Of a stretch of 64,000 nt of DNA, positions 25,719 through 36,000 are shown in pieces; positions within the stretch are counted from its first letter, which is position 1; each line of letters starts with the position of its first letter. The translations under genes and the position numbers were made by a program. The DNA is from CAVTWY01 sp963738575. GTDB taxonomy: Bacteria > Pseudomonadota > Gammaproteobacteria > Burkholderiales > Burkholderiaceae_C. The stretch spans positions 124,001 through 188,000 of the forward strand of contig CAVTWY010000002.1 of the NCBI GenBank assembly GCA_963738575.1, in the 5' to 3' direction. The notes under the pieces were generated by a model, which did not search any database, was not told where the DNA came from, and was given only the letters and a program-made list of their open reading frames with translations.

Positions 25719-26260
25719 AACAAGCCTTGATGGTGATGGGCAGACGGACAGGCTTTGGCTTCAAGTGCGAGCAAAAATCGCTTGCGTGGCAAGCCGCCGG
25801 CGTACCCCGTGAGAGAACCGTCTTGCCCAACGACGCGGTGGCATGGCACCAAAATGCCCAACGGGTTGCGCCCGACTGCAGCACCAACGGCCCGCGAGCC
25901 CTTGGGCGTGCCGACGTCGCGCGCAATGTTGCCGTACGTGGTGGTGGCGCCTGGTGCAATGTGCAACAGCGCACGCCACACCTTGAGCTGGAACGCGGTA
26001 CCCTGGGGATCCATGGCCACGACAACGTCACTTTGACCGTGCTGCCAATAACCCTCAAACCAAGACAAAAGCGTGTCGATGTGGCTCCCGGCAGTGCCGG
26101 ACGCGACCCCACGCGAGAGCGCAGTGATGTCGGCCGGTCGGTGCTTTTGGTCGTCAAACCAAGCACCTGACACGCCCCGATCGGTGGCCGCAATGGTCAT
26201 GTCGCCCAAGGGGGTGGGGATGCGCGAAATGGCCAAATGGTTGGGCAGTTTAGGGTTCAT
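25715..26260 (-). CDS. ogt: Methylated-DNA--protein-cysteine methyltransferase
   Basis: The 181-residue suicide repair protein takes methyl or alkyl groups from O6-alkylguanine onto its active-site Cys in LGILVPCHRVVGQDGSLTGY. The preceding FQLKVWRALLHIAPGATTTYGN and VGAAVGRNP segments are the DNA-binding helix region of the Ogt/Ada family. ATG 26260 overlaps the alkA-like stop by 4 bases (ATGA); upstream frame to 26320 is unlikely to be used. Pairing with the upstream Ada-type glycosylase gives an alkylation-response operon. Confidence 0.93.
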   Translation of the reverse strand: MNPKLPNHLAISRIPTPLGDMTIAATDRGVSGAWFDDQKHRPADITALSRGVASGTAGSHIDTLLSWFEGYWQHGQSDVVVAMDPQGTAFQLKVWRALLHIAPGATTTYGNIARDVGTPKGSRAVGAAVGRNPLGILVPCHRVVGQDGSLTGYAGGLPRKRFLLALEAKACPSAHHHQGLF

Positions 26261-27723
26261 GTTCCGGTCTCCAAGGATTGCCAAAGTTGCATCACTGCGT
26301 ACGAGCGGTAGGGTTGCCACGCCACCGCCAGTGCTTGGGCAGCAGCGGGGCGCTTCAACCCCAACGCTCGCAGCACGCCGATGTCCGCTGCAGGAAAGGC
26401 ATCAGGCCATGCCAACACGCGCAAAGCCACCAGCTGAGCCGTCCATTCACCGATGCCTGGTAGGGCCTGCAGTGTGGCCAGCGTGGCCTGCAGTGGTGCA
26501 TCCCGGTCCAAAGCCAAATCGCCAAGGATCACAGCTTGTGCTACCGCTTTGATGGCCCGCACTCGAGACTTGACGATGCCAAGGGTGCCGATGGCTTCGT
26601 CACTTGCTTGTGCCAGCGCTTGGGGTGTTGGAAACAAGCGCACGATCCCATCGTGCGGGGTCGCTAGGGGTCTGCCAAAGGCAGCAACCAAGCGTTGGGC
26701 CAGCGTGCGTGCTGCAGCAACCGTCACTTGCTGTCCAAGAATGATCCGCACCGTCGCTTCAAATCCGTCGAAGCAACCCGGCAGCCGCAGCCCCTGCACC
26801 TGAGGAGCCGGTACCGATTGAAGAGCCCGCGCAATGGCGTCTGGCTGCGCGTCAAGATCCAGCGCATGCCGCACCTGATCGATGGCGCGCCCGAGCACGG
26901 GAAGCAACGAAGGAGACAAACTCACTTTGACACGATGATCAGTGGGCAAGAACTCGACCCGCACCCACCCGGTGTGTGACCCTACAGTGAGTGACCGCGT
27001 GATCGTTCGGGCGCTCATGTCAACCGACTCAATACCCACCAGGGCGCGCGCGTGAAAGAACTTCATGACACCCTGCACATCGTAGGGCGGGCGAAACGCG
27101 AGGCGCACATCGATCGAGTCGCGGTGAGACGCACCGCTGCCGCCACCAACGACTTGCTTTCGCAACGCGGTTGGTGCCATGCGGTAACGCGCTAAAAAAG
27201 ACGCATTGAACCGCCGCAGGCTGCCAAAGCCCGACGCCATGGCCACTTGGGTCACTGGAAGCTGCGTATCGGTGAGCAGGTGCTTGGCAAAGAGCAGCCT
27301 TGACGTGGTTAGATAGTCGATCGGGGTGACGCCATGTGCCAAGGCAAAAATGCGGCGCATGTGGCGCGTGGTCACCCCCAAAGCTTTGGCGACGGACTCC
27401 ATGTTGACCTCGTCGCCATGGCGCGCAGCGCGCTCGAGCAGCTTGGCAGCGTGGTCGGCCAACGCGTGGGGTGAATCGATCAGCGACAGGCCGGGTGCCA
27501 ACTCGGGGCGGCAACGAAGGCAGGGACGAAACCCGTCCGCCTCCGCCTGCGCAGCGTTGCCATAAAACCGGCAGTTTTTGCGCATGGGCACCCGCACGCG
27601 GCATACGGGGCGGCAATAGATGTGAGTCGACGTCACACCCACGAAGAACTGCCCGTCAAAACGGGCATCTCGCGCCAGCAAGGCGGCGTATGCGGAGTCT
27701 TCGTGCCATGGCATGCCGTGCAT
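26257..27723 (-). CDS. Ada-AlkA fusion: regulator plus DNA-3-methyladenine glycosylase II
   Basis: The 488-residue protein joins three parts. An Ada zinc domain has Cys at 37, 41, 68 and 71 (IYCRPVC...PCLRC). An AraC-type helix-turn-helix spans about 85-180 (GVTTRHMRRIFALAHGVTPI). An AlkA N-domain and HhH-GPD glycosylase follow, with VRIILGQQVTVAAARTLAQR, LPGIGEWTAQLVALR and a catalytic Asp in FPAADIGVLRALG. The Ada Cys that accepts methyl from phosphotriesters (C37) is retained, so it may sense DNA methylation, activate the operon and excise 3-methyladenine. The O6-methylguanine domain of true Ada is supplied by the separate ogt. ATG 27714 is the alternative start. Confidence 0.9.
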   Translation of the reverse strand: MHGMPWHEDSAYAALLARDARFDGQFFVGVTSTHIYCRPVCRVRVPMRKNCRFYGNAAQAEADGFRPCLRCRPELAPGLSLIDSPHALADHAAKLLERAARHGDEVNMESVAKALGVTTRHMRRIFALAHGVTPIDYLTTSRLLFAKHLLTDTQLPVTQVAMASGFGSLRRFNASFLARYRMAPTALRKQVVGGGSGASHRDSIDVRLAFRPPYDVQGVMKFFHARALVGIESVDMSARTITRSLTVGSHTGWVRVEFLPTDHRVKVSLSPSLLPVLGRAIDQVRHALDLDAQPDAIARALQSVPAPQVQGLRLPGCFDGFEATVRIILGQQVTVAAARTLAQRLVAAFGRPLATPHDGIVRLFPTPQALAQASDEAIGTLGIVKSRVRAIKAVAQAVILGDLALDRDAPLQATLATLQALPGIGEWTAQLVALRVLAWPDAFPAADIGVLRALGLKRPAAAQALAVAWQPYRSYAVMQLWQSLETGT

Positions 27724-27948
27724 CTTAGTCGCCCGCTGCCCCCAGGCTAGCCGTTTTCGGACGCGTGCATTTAGAGACGCAGGTCGGGGCGCTTCTGGCT
27801 TTGAGCGTTGATAAACCGTGCCTATCTCACAGCGCGACCACGCGTCGCGGCGTCGCATTGCACACGATGCAATCGCCCGCCGCGCCATCGGCTGCCTACA
27901 ATTGGTCACGCCACCCGCACCGCAACGTCAACTGAGGACCGCTCCGAC

Positions 27949-29340
27949 ATGAAAGTTCATGCTTCCAATTTCAAGGCCTATGACATTCGAGGCATCGTTG
28001 GCAAAACCATCGACGACGATTTTGCAGAGCACCTGGGAAGGGCTTTTGGCACGGCAGCCCTGGCAGCTGGTGAAAAGGCGGTTGCTGTGGGGCGCGATGG
28101 CCGTCTGTCGGGGCCGTCCCTCATCAAAGCGCTTGTCAAAGGATTGGCTTCGACCGGCCTGGACGTGGTGGACATCGGCATGGTGACAACGCCCATGTTG
28201 TATTACGTCGCCGCCACCCGCGGCAATCACGGCTGCAGCAGTGGCATCCAAATCACGGGCAGCCACAACCCCAAGGATTACAACGGATTCAAAATGGTTC
28301 TGGCGGGGCGCGCGATCTACGGCGATGAGATTCAGAATTTGCGCAAAGCCATGGAGCAAGAAACCTACGTGACCCAAAAGGGTCGGGTAGGCGCGATGAA
28401 CATCATCGACGAATACCAACATCGCATTGTCAGCGATTGCAAATTGGCGCGACGCATGAAGGTGGTGGTGGATTCGGGCAACGGCGTGGCCGGCGCCACG
28501 GCACCTACTATTTTGCGAGCACTGGGTTGCGACGTCATCGAGCTTTACAGCGAAGTGGATGGCGACTTCCCCAACCACCATCCTGATCCGTCAAAGCCCG
28601 AGAATCTTGCAGAATTGATTGCTACGGTGAAGCGTGAGGGCGCCGAGCTGGGGTTGGCGTTTGACGGCGATGGAGATCGCCTTGGGCTTGTCACCAAAGA
28701 GGGCAACATCATGTACCCCGACAGGCAACTGATGTTGTTGGCTCAGGATGTCCTGTCGCGCAATCCCGGGGCCACAATCATTTACGACGTTAAGTGCACG
28801 CAGCGCTTGGCGCCGGTGATCCGCGCAGCGGGTGGCAAACCCTTGATGTGGAAGACCGGGCACTCGTTGATCAAAGCCCAGCTCAAAGCCATCCAATCAC
28901 CCTTGGCTGGCGAGATGAGTGGGCACATCTTTTTCGGTGAACGGTGGTACGGGTTTGACGATGCCACGTACACGGCGGCGCGCATGCTTGAGATTTTGAG
29001 CCGCAGCAAAGACCCAAGCAAAGTGCTCAATCGATTGCCCACCAGCCACTCGACCCCCGAGCTCAATGTGCCTTGCGCGGAGGGTGAACACCATGCTTTG
29101 GTTGAAGCCTTGCGCAAGGTGGCCAAGTTTCCGGGTGCAACCGAAGTGATCACCATCGACGGTCTGCGCGCAGAGTACAGCGATGGTTTTGGGCTCATCA
29201 GGGCGTCCAACACCACGCCCGTGTTGGTGATGCGGTTTGAAGGACACACCCCTGCGGCGTTGGCACGCATCGAGGCCACGTTCATGGCGCAGTTGCGGGC
29301 TGTCAAACCCGATGCAGTCATTGCCCAAGCGACGCATTGA
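27949..29340 (+). CDS. Phosphomannomutase/phosphoglucomutase
   Basis: The 463-residue enzyme interconverts hexose 6-phosphates and 1-phosphates for sugar-nucleotide, LPS or exopolysaccharide synthesis. Motifs in order: FKAYDIRGIVGKT at the start, VGRDGRLSG, the phosphoserine loop ITGSHNPKDYNGFK, the metal loop AFDGDGDRLGL, the sugar loop GEMSGHIFF and the phosphate loop RASNTTPVLVMRFEG. ATG 27949 is preferred because the conserved start follows immediately. It corresponds to AlgC/ManB. It lies 36 bases before the Kdo transferase, a sensible pairing for LPS. Confidence 0.95.
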   Translation: MKVHASNFKAYDIRGIVGKTIDDDFAEHLGRAFGTAALAAGEKAVAVGRDGRLSGPSLIKALVKGLASTGLDVVDIGMVTTPMLYYVAATRGNHGCSSGIQITGSHNPKDYNGFKMVLAGRAIYGDEIQNLRKAMEQETYVTQKGRVGAMNIIDEYQHRIVSDCKLARRMKVVVDSGNGVAGATAPTILRALGCDVIELYSEVDGDFPNHHPDPSKPENLAELIATVKREGAELGLAFDGDGDRLGLVTKEGNIMYPDRQLMLLAQDVLSRNPGATIIYDVKCTQRLAPVIRAAGGKPLMWKTGHSLIKAQLKAIQSPLAGEMSGHIFFGERWYGFDDATYTAARMLEILSRSKDPSKVLNRLPTSHSTPELNVPCAEGEHHALVEALRKVAKFPGATEVITIDGLRAEYSDGFGLIRASNTTPVLVMRFEGHTPAALARIEATFMAQLRAVKPDAVIAQATH

Positions 29341-29376
29341 GCGCACCGCCAAGCTTTGCCGCGAGAGACCGATGAC

Positions 29377-30690
29377 GTGACATTTCAGGCCACGGTCGCC
29401 CACAAGCTTTACAACGCGGCGTTGTGGCTGTTGGCGCCTGTTTACGTGGCGCGGCTCTGGCTTCGTGGTCGCAGCGAGCCTTCGTACCGCAAGCGATTGG
29501 GCGAACGGTTTGGGCGCTACCGTCAGCGATTGACGAAGCGCCACGCCCGTGGCGAGGTATTCCTGTGGGTTCACGCGGTCTCACTGGGAGAGACACGCGC
29601 GGCCAAACCCTTGGTAGAAGCGCTTCGGTTGAAGTTTCCTGCAGCACGCTTGTTGTTGACCTGCAGCACGGCCACGGGCGTCGAGGCCGGACGGGAGTTC
29701 ATTCGCGAGCACGACGTGCAAACCTGGTTGCCCTACGACGTCCCACGCGCCACGCGCCAGTTTTTCCAGCAATTCCGACCCGTGGTGGGCGTTGTGATGG
29801 AGACCGAGATTTGGCCCAATCTGATGCAAGAGGCCAAACGTGCAGGGGTCCCCATGATCTTGGCCAATGCCCGACTGTCGCAGCGAAGTCTGGAGCGGGG
29901 GCGCCGCTTTGACACGGTGCTGCGGCCCGCAGTGCAGCTGTTTTCGCGCGTTTTGGCGCAGTCCATCCCTGACGCTCAGCGTTTTCGGGATGCGGGTGCA
30001 CAACCAGTCGAGGTTTGCGGCAACCTCAAATTTGATGTCAATCCACCGCCCAAAATGCTGGCGATGGGACTGGGTTGGCGAACGCCGTTGACACGCGAAG
30101 TGGTCCTGATGGCGGTGAGCCGTGAAGGCGAGGAGTTGATGTTGTTGGACGCTTGGGTGAAGCTGCCGCCTCCGCGCCCTTTGTTGCTGATCGTGCCGCG
30201 CCATCCGCAGCGTTTCAGTGACGTGGCCAACATGGTGCGCAGCAGGGGATTGACCATGGCCCGGCGCACTGAGTGGGGGGACCGCCCATCGTTCGAGCAC
30301 GGCGAAGTGGACGTTTGGCTGGGTGACTCGCTGGGCGAGATGCCTGTTTACTATGCCGCCTCTGATGTATGCCTATTGGGCGGTAGTTTTGCCGAGTTGG
30401 GAGGGCAAAACCTCATTGAAGCGGCTGCGTGTGGTTGCCCTATCGTCATGGGGCCCCACACCTTTAATTTTGCCGAAGCATCTGAATTGGCGCTTGAATC
30501 TCGGGCTGCCATTCGCGTGCAAACCATGCGCGACGGCATCGAGCGTGCCATCAAATTGGCACACGATGACGAGCGCAATGCCTGGGTCGAGAGGGCCTTT
30601 AATTTTGCAGCCATGCACCGCGGTGCAACCGACCGCATGGTGCTTCGCATTGCCCAAACCGTGACCGCATCGCTGGCGTCCCGTTCTTGA
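29377..30690 (+). CDS. waaA: 3-deoxy-D-manno-octulosonic acid (Kdo) transferase
   Basis: WaaA adds Kdo to lipid A precursors at the inner face of the cytoplasmic membrane. The 437-residue protein has an N-terminal hydrophobic anchor (LYNAALWLLAPVYVARLW), the catalytic-base region WVHAVSLGETRAAKPLVEAL, METEIWPNLM, ILANARLSQRS and the C-terminal GGSFAELGGQNLIEAAACG with IVMGPHTFNF. GTG 29377 is chosen because GAGAG lies about 10 bases upstream; TTG 29356 is possible. Confidence 0.94.
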   Translation: MTFQATVAHKLYNAALWLLAPVYVARLWLRGRSEPSYRKRLGERFGRYRQRLTKRHARGEVFLWVHAVSLGETRAAKPLVEALRLKFPAARLLLTCSTATGVEAGREFIREHDVQTWLPYDVPRATRQFFQQFRPVVGVVMETEIWPNLMQEAKRAGVPMILANARLSQRSLERGRRFDTVLRPAVQLFSRVLAQSIPDAQRFRDAGAQPVEVCGNLKFDVNPPPKMLAMGLGWRTPLTREVVLMAVSREGEELMLLDAWVKLPPPRPLLLIVPRHPQRFSDVANMVRSRGLTMARRTEWGDRPSFEHGEVDVWLGDSLGEMPVYYAASDVCLLGGSFAELGGQNLIEAAACGCPIVMGPHTFNFAEASELALESRAAIRVQTMRDGIERAIKLAHDDERNAWVERAFNFAAMHRGATDRMVLRIAQTVTASLASRS

Positions 30691-30743
30691 ATGGCGGCGC
30701 CAGCGGCCCCATGCGCGTGGCGTGCGTCGCCGTCAGTAGCGTG

Positions 30744-32135
30744 TCAAGGCGCCTTCACCAGAAGCGCGTCGAGCGCCGCCAGGTCAGAGGGCACCAGTTG
30801 ACCTGAAGCTTGTTTGAGTCTCAAGGTTCCTAGTAGAACGTTGTAGCGTGCAATGGCCAAATCACGTTGGGTTTGGAAGAGCTGCGTTTGTGCGTTGAGC
30901 ACGTCCACATTGACGCGAACCCCCACGCGGTAGCCGGTTTGCGTGGCTTCAAGGGCCAGACGGCTGGACCCTTCTGCCGCTTCGAGCGCCTTGACTTGCG
31001 CCCGACCCGATTGCACGCCAATGAAAGAGGCGCGAGCCACTTGTGCGAAGGTGCGGCGCGTGTTGGTCCAGTCGTTGGTGGCCTTTTCCTCCAAGGCCAA
31101 GGTTTCCTTGACGCGGTTGTCGACGGCGTGACCCGCATACAGAGGTAACGCCAGCTGCAAACCCACCGTGGCAGTGGTCGAGTTGCCGCCTTGGCCGTTG
31201 TTGGTGAGGCGAGATGGCCCGGCCGAACCCATCAAGTCAATCGTGGGGCCGTGGCCGGCACGCGCCTTTTTGGTCTCTAGTTTTGCAATGTCCAGTGCCA
31301 AAGCAGCGCGGCGTACCGCCGGGTGCAGTGACTGGGCCTGGTCAACCCAGACATCGAGCGTGTCGGGTGCAACCGGTGGCAACGTTGCGGGTGTCACCAG
31401 CCGGTTGGGCCTTACGTTGGTTTGCCCGACCGTTTGGTCAAGTGCCAGGCGCTTCACCCGCAAGTCGTTCTCTGCGGCAATTTTTTGCGCGGCAACCAAG
31501 TCGGCCCGTGCTTGAGCTTCACGCGCATCGGTGATGGTGGCAGTGCCCACTTCAAAGTTTCGCTTGGCCGACGCAAGCTGCTCGGCAATGGCCTTTTCGC
31601 TGGCCTGCGCTGCCGCAAGCACGTCCTCGGCCGCCAATACGTCAAAGTAGGCCTGAGCCAAGCGGACGATCAGATCTTGTTCGGCTTGTGTCAAGTCGGT
31701 TTGGGCTACTTCGAGCGCCTTGTCAGCTTGCTCGATCGAGGCGTCACTTTGTCGGTTGAAAAGGGGTTGGCGTGCATTGAGCGTCAGGCCGCTGGTGTTC
31801 GTGTTGATGTTGACGCCTGCGGGGTTGGTGGCGCTTGCTGGAGGGTTGGTGTACCCACGGCCCACGTTGCCCAGGAGGTTGGCGCTGGGACGCTTGAGCG
31901 CGTAACTTTGAGAGGTTCGATGGGTGGTCGAGTCCGCTTGGGCGCGCGTGGCCAGGTAACTTGCGTCATAGGCCCGCGCGGCTGTATAGAGGTCTTGCAG
32001 GGATTGCGCGTGGGCTGCCGCCGCCCCCAGCAGCGCGAGCGCTGCGGTGACTGCAGCACGAAACACGAAGCGACCGTTCGATGCGAGACGCACCGAGACG
32101 CGACGCTGGGATGGGGGCTGCCGATAAGGGGTCAT
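30744..32135 (-). CDS. TolC-family outer membrane efflux protein
   Basis: ATG 32135 gives 463 residues with a signal peptide ending at AAAAHAQSLQDLY. Two TolC repeats follow, each with long coiled-coil helices. Signatures include LLGNVGRGYTNP, LNARQPLFNRQSDASIEQAD in the first repeat and VGLQLALPLYAGHAVDNRVK in the second. It forms the trimeric outer-membrane channel, probably for the RND pump encoded in the same direction upstream, and may also serve type I secretion. It is convergent with waaA across a 53-base gap with no clear terminator. Confidence 0.93.
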   Translation of the reverse strand: MTPYRQPPSQRRVSVRLASNGRFVFRAAVTAALALLGAAAAHAQSLQDLYTAARAYDASYLATRAQADSTTHRTSQSYALKRPSANLLGNVGRGYTNPPASATNPAGVNINTNTSGLTLNARQPLFNRQSDASIEQADKALEVAQTDLTQAEQDLIVRLAQAYFDVLAAEDVLAAAQASEKAIAEQLASAKRNFEVGTATITDAREAQARADLVAAQKIAAENDLRVKRLALDQTVGQTNVRPNRLVTPATLPPVAPDTLDVWVDQAQSLHPAVRRAALALDIAKLETKKARAGHGPTIDLMGSAGPSRLTNNGQGGNSTTATVGLQLALPLYAGHAVDNRVKETLALEEKATNDWTNTRRTFAQVARASFIGVQSGRAQVKALEAAEGSSRLALEATQTGYRVGVRVNVDVLNAQTQLFQTQRDLAIARYNVLLGTLRLKQASGQLVPSDLAALDALLVKAP

Positions 32136-32301
32136 GTTGATCAGTCCTGGATGGAGCCTTGGAGTGTGCTTGAGCCCAGGGTGGGGCGGGCACAGTGATG
32201 CGACGAACGGTTGTACGCTTGCGATGAAACGTTGCTGGCGCTGGTCGGTTGGTTGTGCTCGCACCACCATCGGCCACCGCACTGGCGGCATGTTGACATG
32301 T

Positions 32302-32967
32302 TCAAAATTCAAACTTCGAGGGTTCAGAGAAACCAACCAGGCGAGGCGCAACGGTGTCAAAGAGCACATCCTCTCGCCATTGCTCGGCGCTTACACGCGT
32401 GTACAGCGTCGCATGCATCACCGGTGGGTGACCCACGATGGCGACCAATCGGCCACCCACTTTGAGCTGGTCAAGCAACACGGACGGAGCTTGGGCGACC
32501 GACCCCGAAAGCATGATGGCGTCAAATGGTGCCTCAGCATTGAGCCCAGCGCTGCCGTCACCCTTCACCACGACGGCATTGCTGATGCCGGCGCGCCGCA
32601 GGTTATCGCGGGCGGTATCCGCCATGTCAGCGTCAATTTCCATCGTGTGAACCTGACGCGAACCGTAGGCCAGCAAGGCTGCAACGTAGCCCGATCCAGC
32701 GCCAACCTCCAGCACCTTTTCGTGGTGCCCCACGTGCAGCTCTTGCAACATGCGAGCCTCAACTTTGGGGGACAACATCACACGTCCGCCGATGCCCCCT
32801 TCCACCAGCGGTACCTCGGTATCGGCAAAGGCCGACTCTCGCCACGCTCTGGGTACAAAGTCCTCGCGCTTGACGATCGCGAGCAACGACAAGACATTTT
32901 GGTCAAGCACATCCCAAGGGCGGATTTGTTGCTCGATCATGTTGAAGCGGGCTAGCTCAAAATTCAT
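32302..32967 (-). CDS. pcm: Protein-L-isoaspartate O-methyltransferase family protein
   Basis: The 221-residue protein has the SAM-binding motif VLEVGAGSGYVAALLA and flanking segments MIEQQIRPWDVLDQNVL, DTEVPLVEGGIGGRVMLSPK and FDAIMLSGSVAQAPSVLLDQ. It resembles PCMT, which methylates isoaspartyl residues in damaged proteins. Several of these divergent pcm-like proteins sit beside tolC in betaproteobacteria, and some lack parts of the classic substrate motif, so the activity is likely but not certain. ATG 32967 is used. It lies between the RND pump and tolC. Confidence 0.85.
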   Translation of the reverse strand: MNFELARFNMIEQQIRPWDVLDQNVLSLLAIVKREDFVPRAWRESAFADTEVPLVEGGIGGRVMLSPKVEARMLQELHVGHHEKVLEVGAGSGYVAALLAYGSRQVHTMEIDADMADTARDNLRRAGISNAVVVKGDGSAGLNAEAPFDAIMLSGSVAQAPSVLLDQLKVGGRLVAIVGHPPVMHATLYTRVSAEQWREDVLFDTVAPRLVGFSEPSKFEF

Positions 32968-33045
32968 GGTGTTGACTCTTCGGGCTGGGGGCGGCATGCG
33001 TGAAAGGATGCAACGCGCTGCGACTGAGGGTTGCTTGCATGCATT

Positions 33046-36000
33046 TTAAGGGGCGTGTACCGGATGTCCAAAAAGGCGGCGCCTGAACCACGTCGACAAG
33101 TCGTCGAGGTACGTAAACACCACTGGCACCACCACCAACGTCAGCAACGATGACGTGATCACGCCCCCGATAACAGCCTGCCCCATCGGCGAACGCTGTT
33201 CGCTGCCCTCAGTCAAGGCGAACGCCAGGGGGACCATGCCAAAGATCATGGCCAAGGTGGTCATCAAGATGGGGCGCAACCGAACGCGCGCGGCGTGCAG
33301 CAGCGCATCATGGCGATTCATGCCGTCGTTGCGTGACCGTATCGCAAAATCAATCAAGAGAATCGCATTTTTAGTGACCAAGCCCATCAGCATCACCACG
33401 CCGATGACCGAAAAAAGGTTCATCGTTGAACGAAACGCCAACAAGGCTGCAATCACGCCGATCAGGGTCAATGGCAGTGAGCTCATAAGCGCAAGGGGCT
33501 GCAAGAAGCTTTTGAACTGTGACGCCAAGATCATGTAGATGAACACAACGGCCATGGCCAGTGCCGTGAGCGCGTACGAAAAACTCTCTTGCATGTCCTT
33601 GGTGGCGCCGCCAAAGCGCACCGCATAGCCGGGTGGCAAGGGGGTATCGGCCAACACGCGACGGATGTCGGCTGAAACTTCACCCAACGAGCGCGGCGGC
33701 AACACGTTGCCCGTGAGCTCCACTTCGCGTTGCAAATCGCGGCGGTTGATCTGATTGGCACCCCAAGCTGGTTTGATGTCTGCCACTTGTGACAGCCGCA
33801 CGATGCGCGCCGAGCCGTCTGCGTTCAGCCCTGCCATGATTCCCAGGTGCGCCAAATCGTCACGGCTGCTGCGGTCGCGCGGCGCCACGCGCACTTTGAC
33901 ATCGTAGTTTTGATCGTCAGCGGCGCGCCAATTACCCACCGTGGTGCCGCCGATCAGGGCGCGCAAGGTGTTCGTGATGGCACCGACCGACAACCCAGCA
34001 TCCGACGCGGCGTCGCGCTTGACCTCCACCGCGATGGTGGGGCGATCAGCCTTCATGCTGCTGTCGAGGTCGGCCAAGCCACGGACGTTTTGCAGCCTTG
34101 CTGCAAGTGCCATCGACAAGCGCTGCAGCTCGCTCAAATCGGGGCCTTGCACCGACAACGAGATGGGCTTTTGCCCGCCCACAGCGTCAAGCAAGCCGAC
34201 ATGGGTGACGGTGATGCCAGCCACGCGTGATAGCCGCTCACGCAATGGCGCTGACAATTGATCAACCGTTAGCTTTCGATCCTTGCGGTCCACCAGGCGC
34301 ACGTACACCTGGCCATAGATGCGGCCCTGCGATTGCCCGGTGTTGATGGTGGCGAGGGTGTACTTGACCTCGGGTGATTCACGCAGAATGGCGTCCACTT
34401 GTTGCGCCCGCATCTCGGTGGTTTCGATGGACGAGCCTATCGGCGTGTGAAAGCTCACGGTCGTTTCACCAAAGTCAGCTTTGGGTACAAATTCGGTGCC
34501 CAGCAGTGGCAGCAGCGCGAAGCTGCCCGCCAGCGTGGCCACGGCCAGCGCCAGGGTGGACTTGCGATGCGCGAGGCTCCAATCCAGCACGCGCACATAG
34601 AGGTCGCCAACGCGGCGCGACGCGCGGTCGACTGCGTGCGTCACGCGCCCGAGTGTGTGGTCGTACAGCGTTTTGGGTTCAAACGGTTTGCCTTCGCGGT
34701 CAATGGCAGGGTCATGCCACACCGACGAAAGCATGGGGTCAAGGGTGAAGCTGACGAACATGGAAATCATCACTGCGGCCACGATGGTGATGCCAAACTC
34801 GTGGAAGAACTTGCCAATGATGCCGCCCATGAAGCCGATGGGCAAAAACACGGCCACGATAGACAAGGTCGTGGCCAACACCGCCAATCCAATCTCTTCC
34901 GTGCCTGCCAACGACGCTTCGCGTGGGCTCTTGCCCATCTGCACGTGACGCACGATGTTTTCTCTCACCACGATCGCGTCATCGATGAGCAAGCCTACAC
35001 ACAGACTCAAGGCCATCAGTGTGATGACGTTGATCGAAAAACCAAACAAGTGCATGAAGGCAAACGTGCCCACCAGCGCAATGGGCAGGGTCAGGCCGGT
35101 GATAACGGTTGATCGCCACGAGTTCAAGAACAAGAACACGATGCCGATCGTCAACACAGCACCCTCAATCATCGTTCGCTGGACGTTGGCCACCGACACC
35201 CGAATGGGCCTTGATGCGTCGCGAACCACGGCCACTTGCATGCCATTTGGCAGTTGCGTTTTGAAGCTGTCGATGGCTTTGAGCAATCCATCGACCACAT
35301 CGATGGTGTTTTCCCCCTGACTTTTTTGCACTTCGAGTGCCAACGTGCGTTTGCCGTTGTAAAGCGCCAGCGAGTCGGTTTCTTCGGGTCCGTCCACCAC
35401 ATCGGCGACTTGCGACAACCGCACGGGTTGCGCGTTGCGTCGCGCCACGATCACTTGCCCAAAATCTTCAGGGTTCTGGAGGCGACCTTGCACTTGGACC
35501 ACGCGGTCGGTGTCGCGGGACCGCAGCGCACCCGCAGGCAGATCTTGGTTTTCGGTTCGGGCGGCGGCCATGACTTGGTCCACACCCACCCCCAGGGCCT
35601 CCATGGCCGATGGCTTGACGTAAAGGTTGACCTCTCGCTTGACACCACCCACAAGCGTGACCGCGCCCACACCGCGCACGTTCTCAAGCCGCTTTTTGAC
35701 AACCTGGTCAGCGTACGACGTCAAGGCCTGCTGACTCACACGGTTGTCGGGCGACGTAAGCGCCAAGGTGAAAATCGGGCGGGAGGTGGGGTCGAAGCGC
35801 GAGACGCGTGGCTCTTTGACTTCGTCGCGGAAGGTTGATTTGACGATGGCCAGTTTTTCTCGAACGTCGTCGGCCGTTTTGCGCCCGTCCATGTCGAGAT
35901 TGAACTGCGCAATCACCACCGAAGTGCCTTCGTAGCTTCGCGACGAAAGTTGGTTCAGGCCAGCAATCGTGTTGATGGCCTCTTCGACTTTTCGCGTGAC

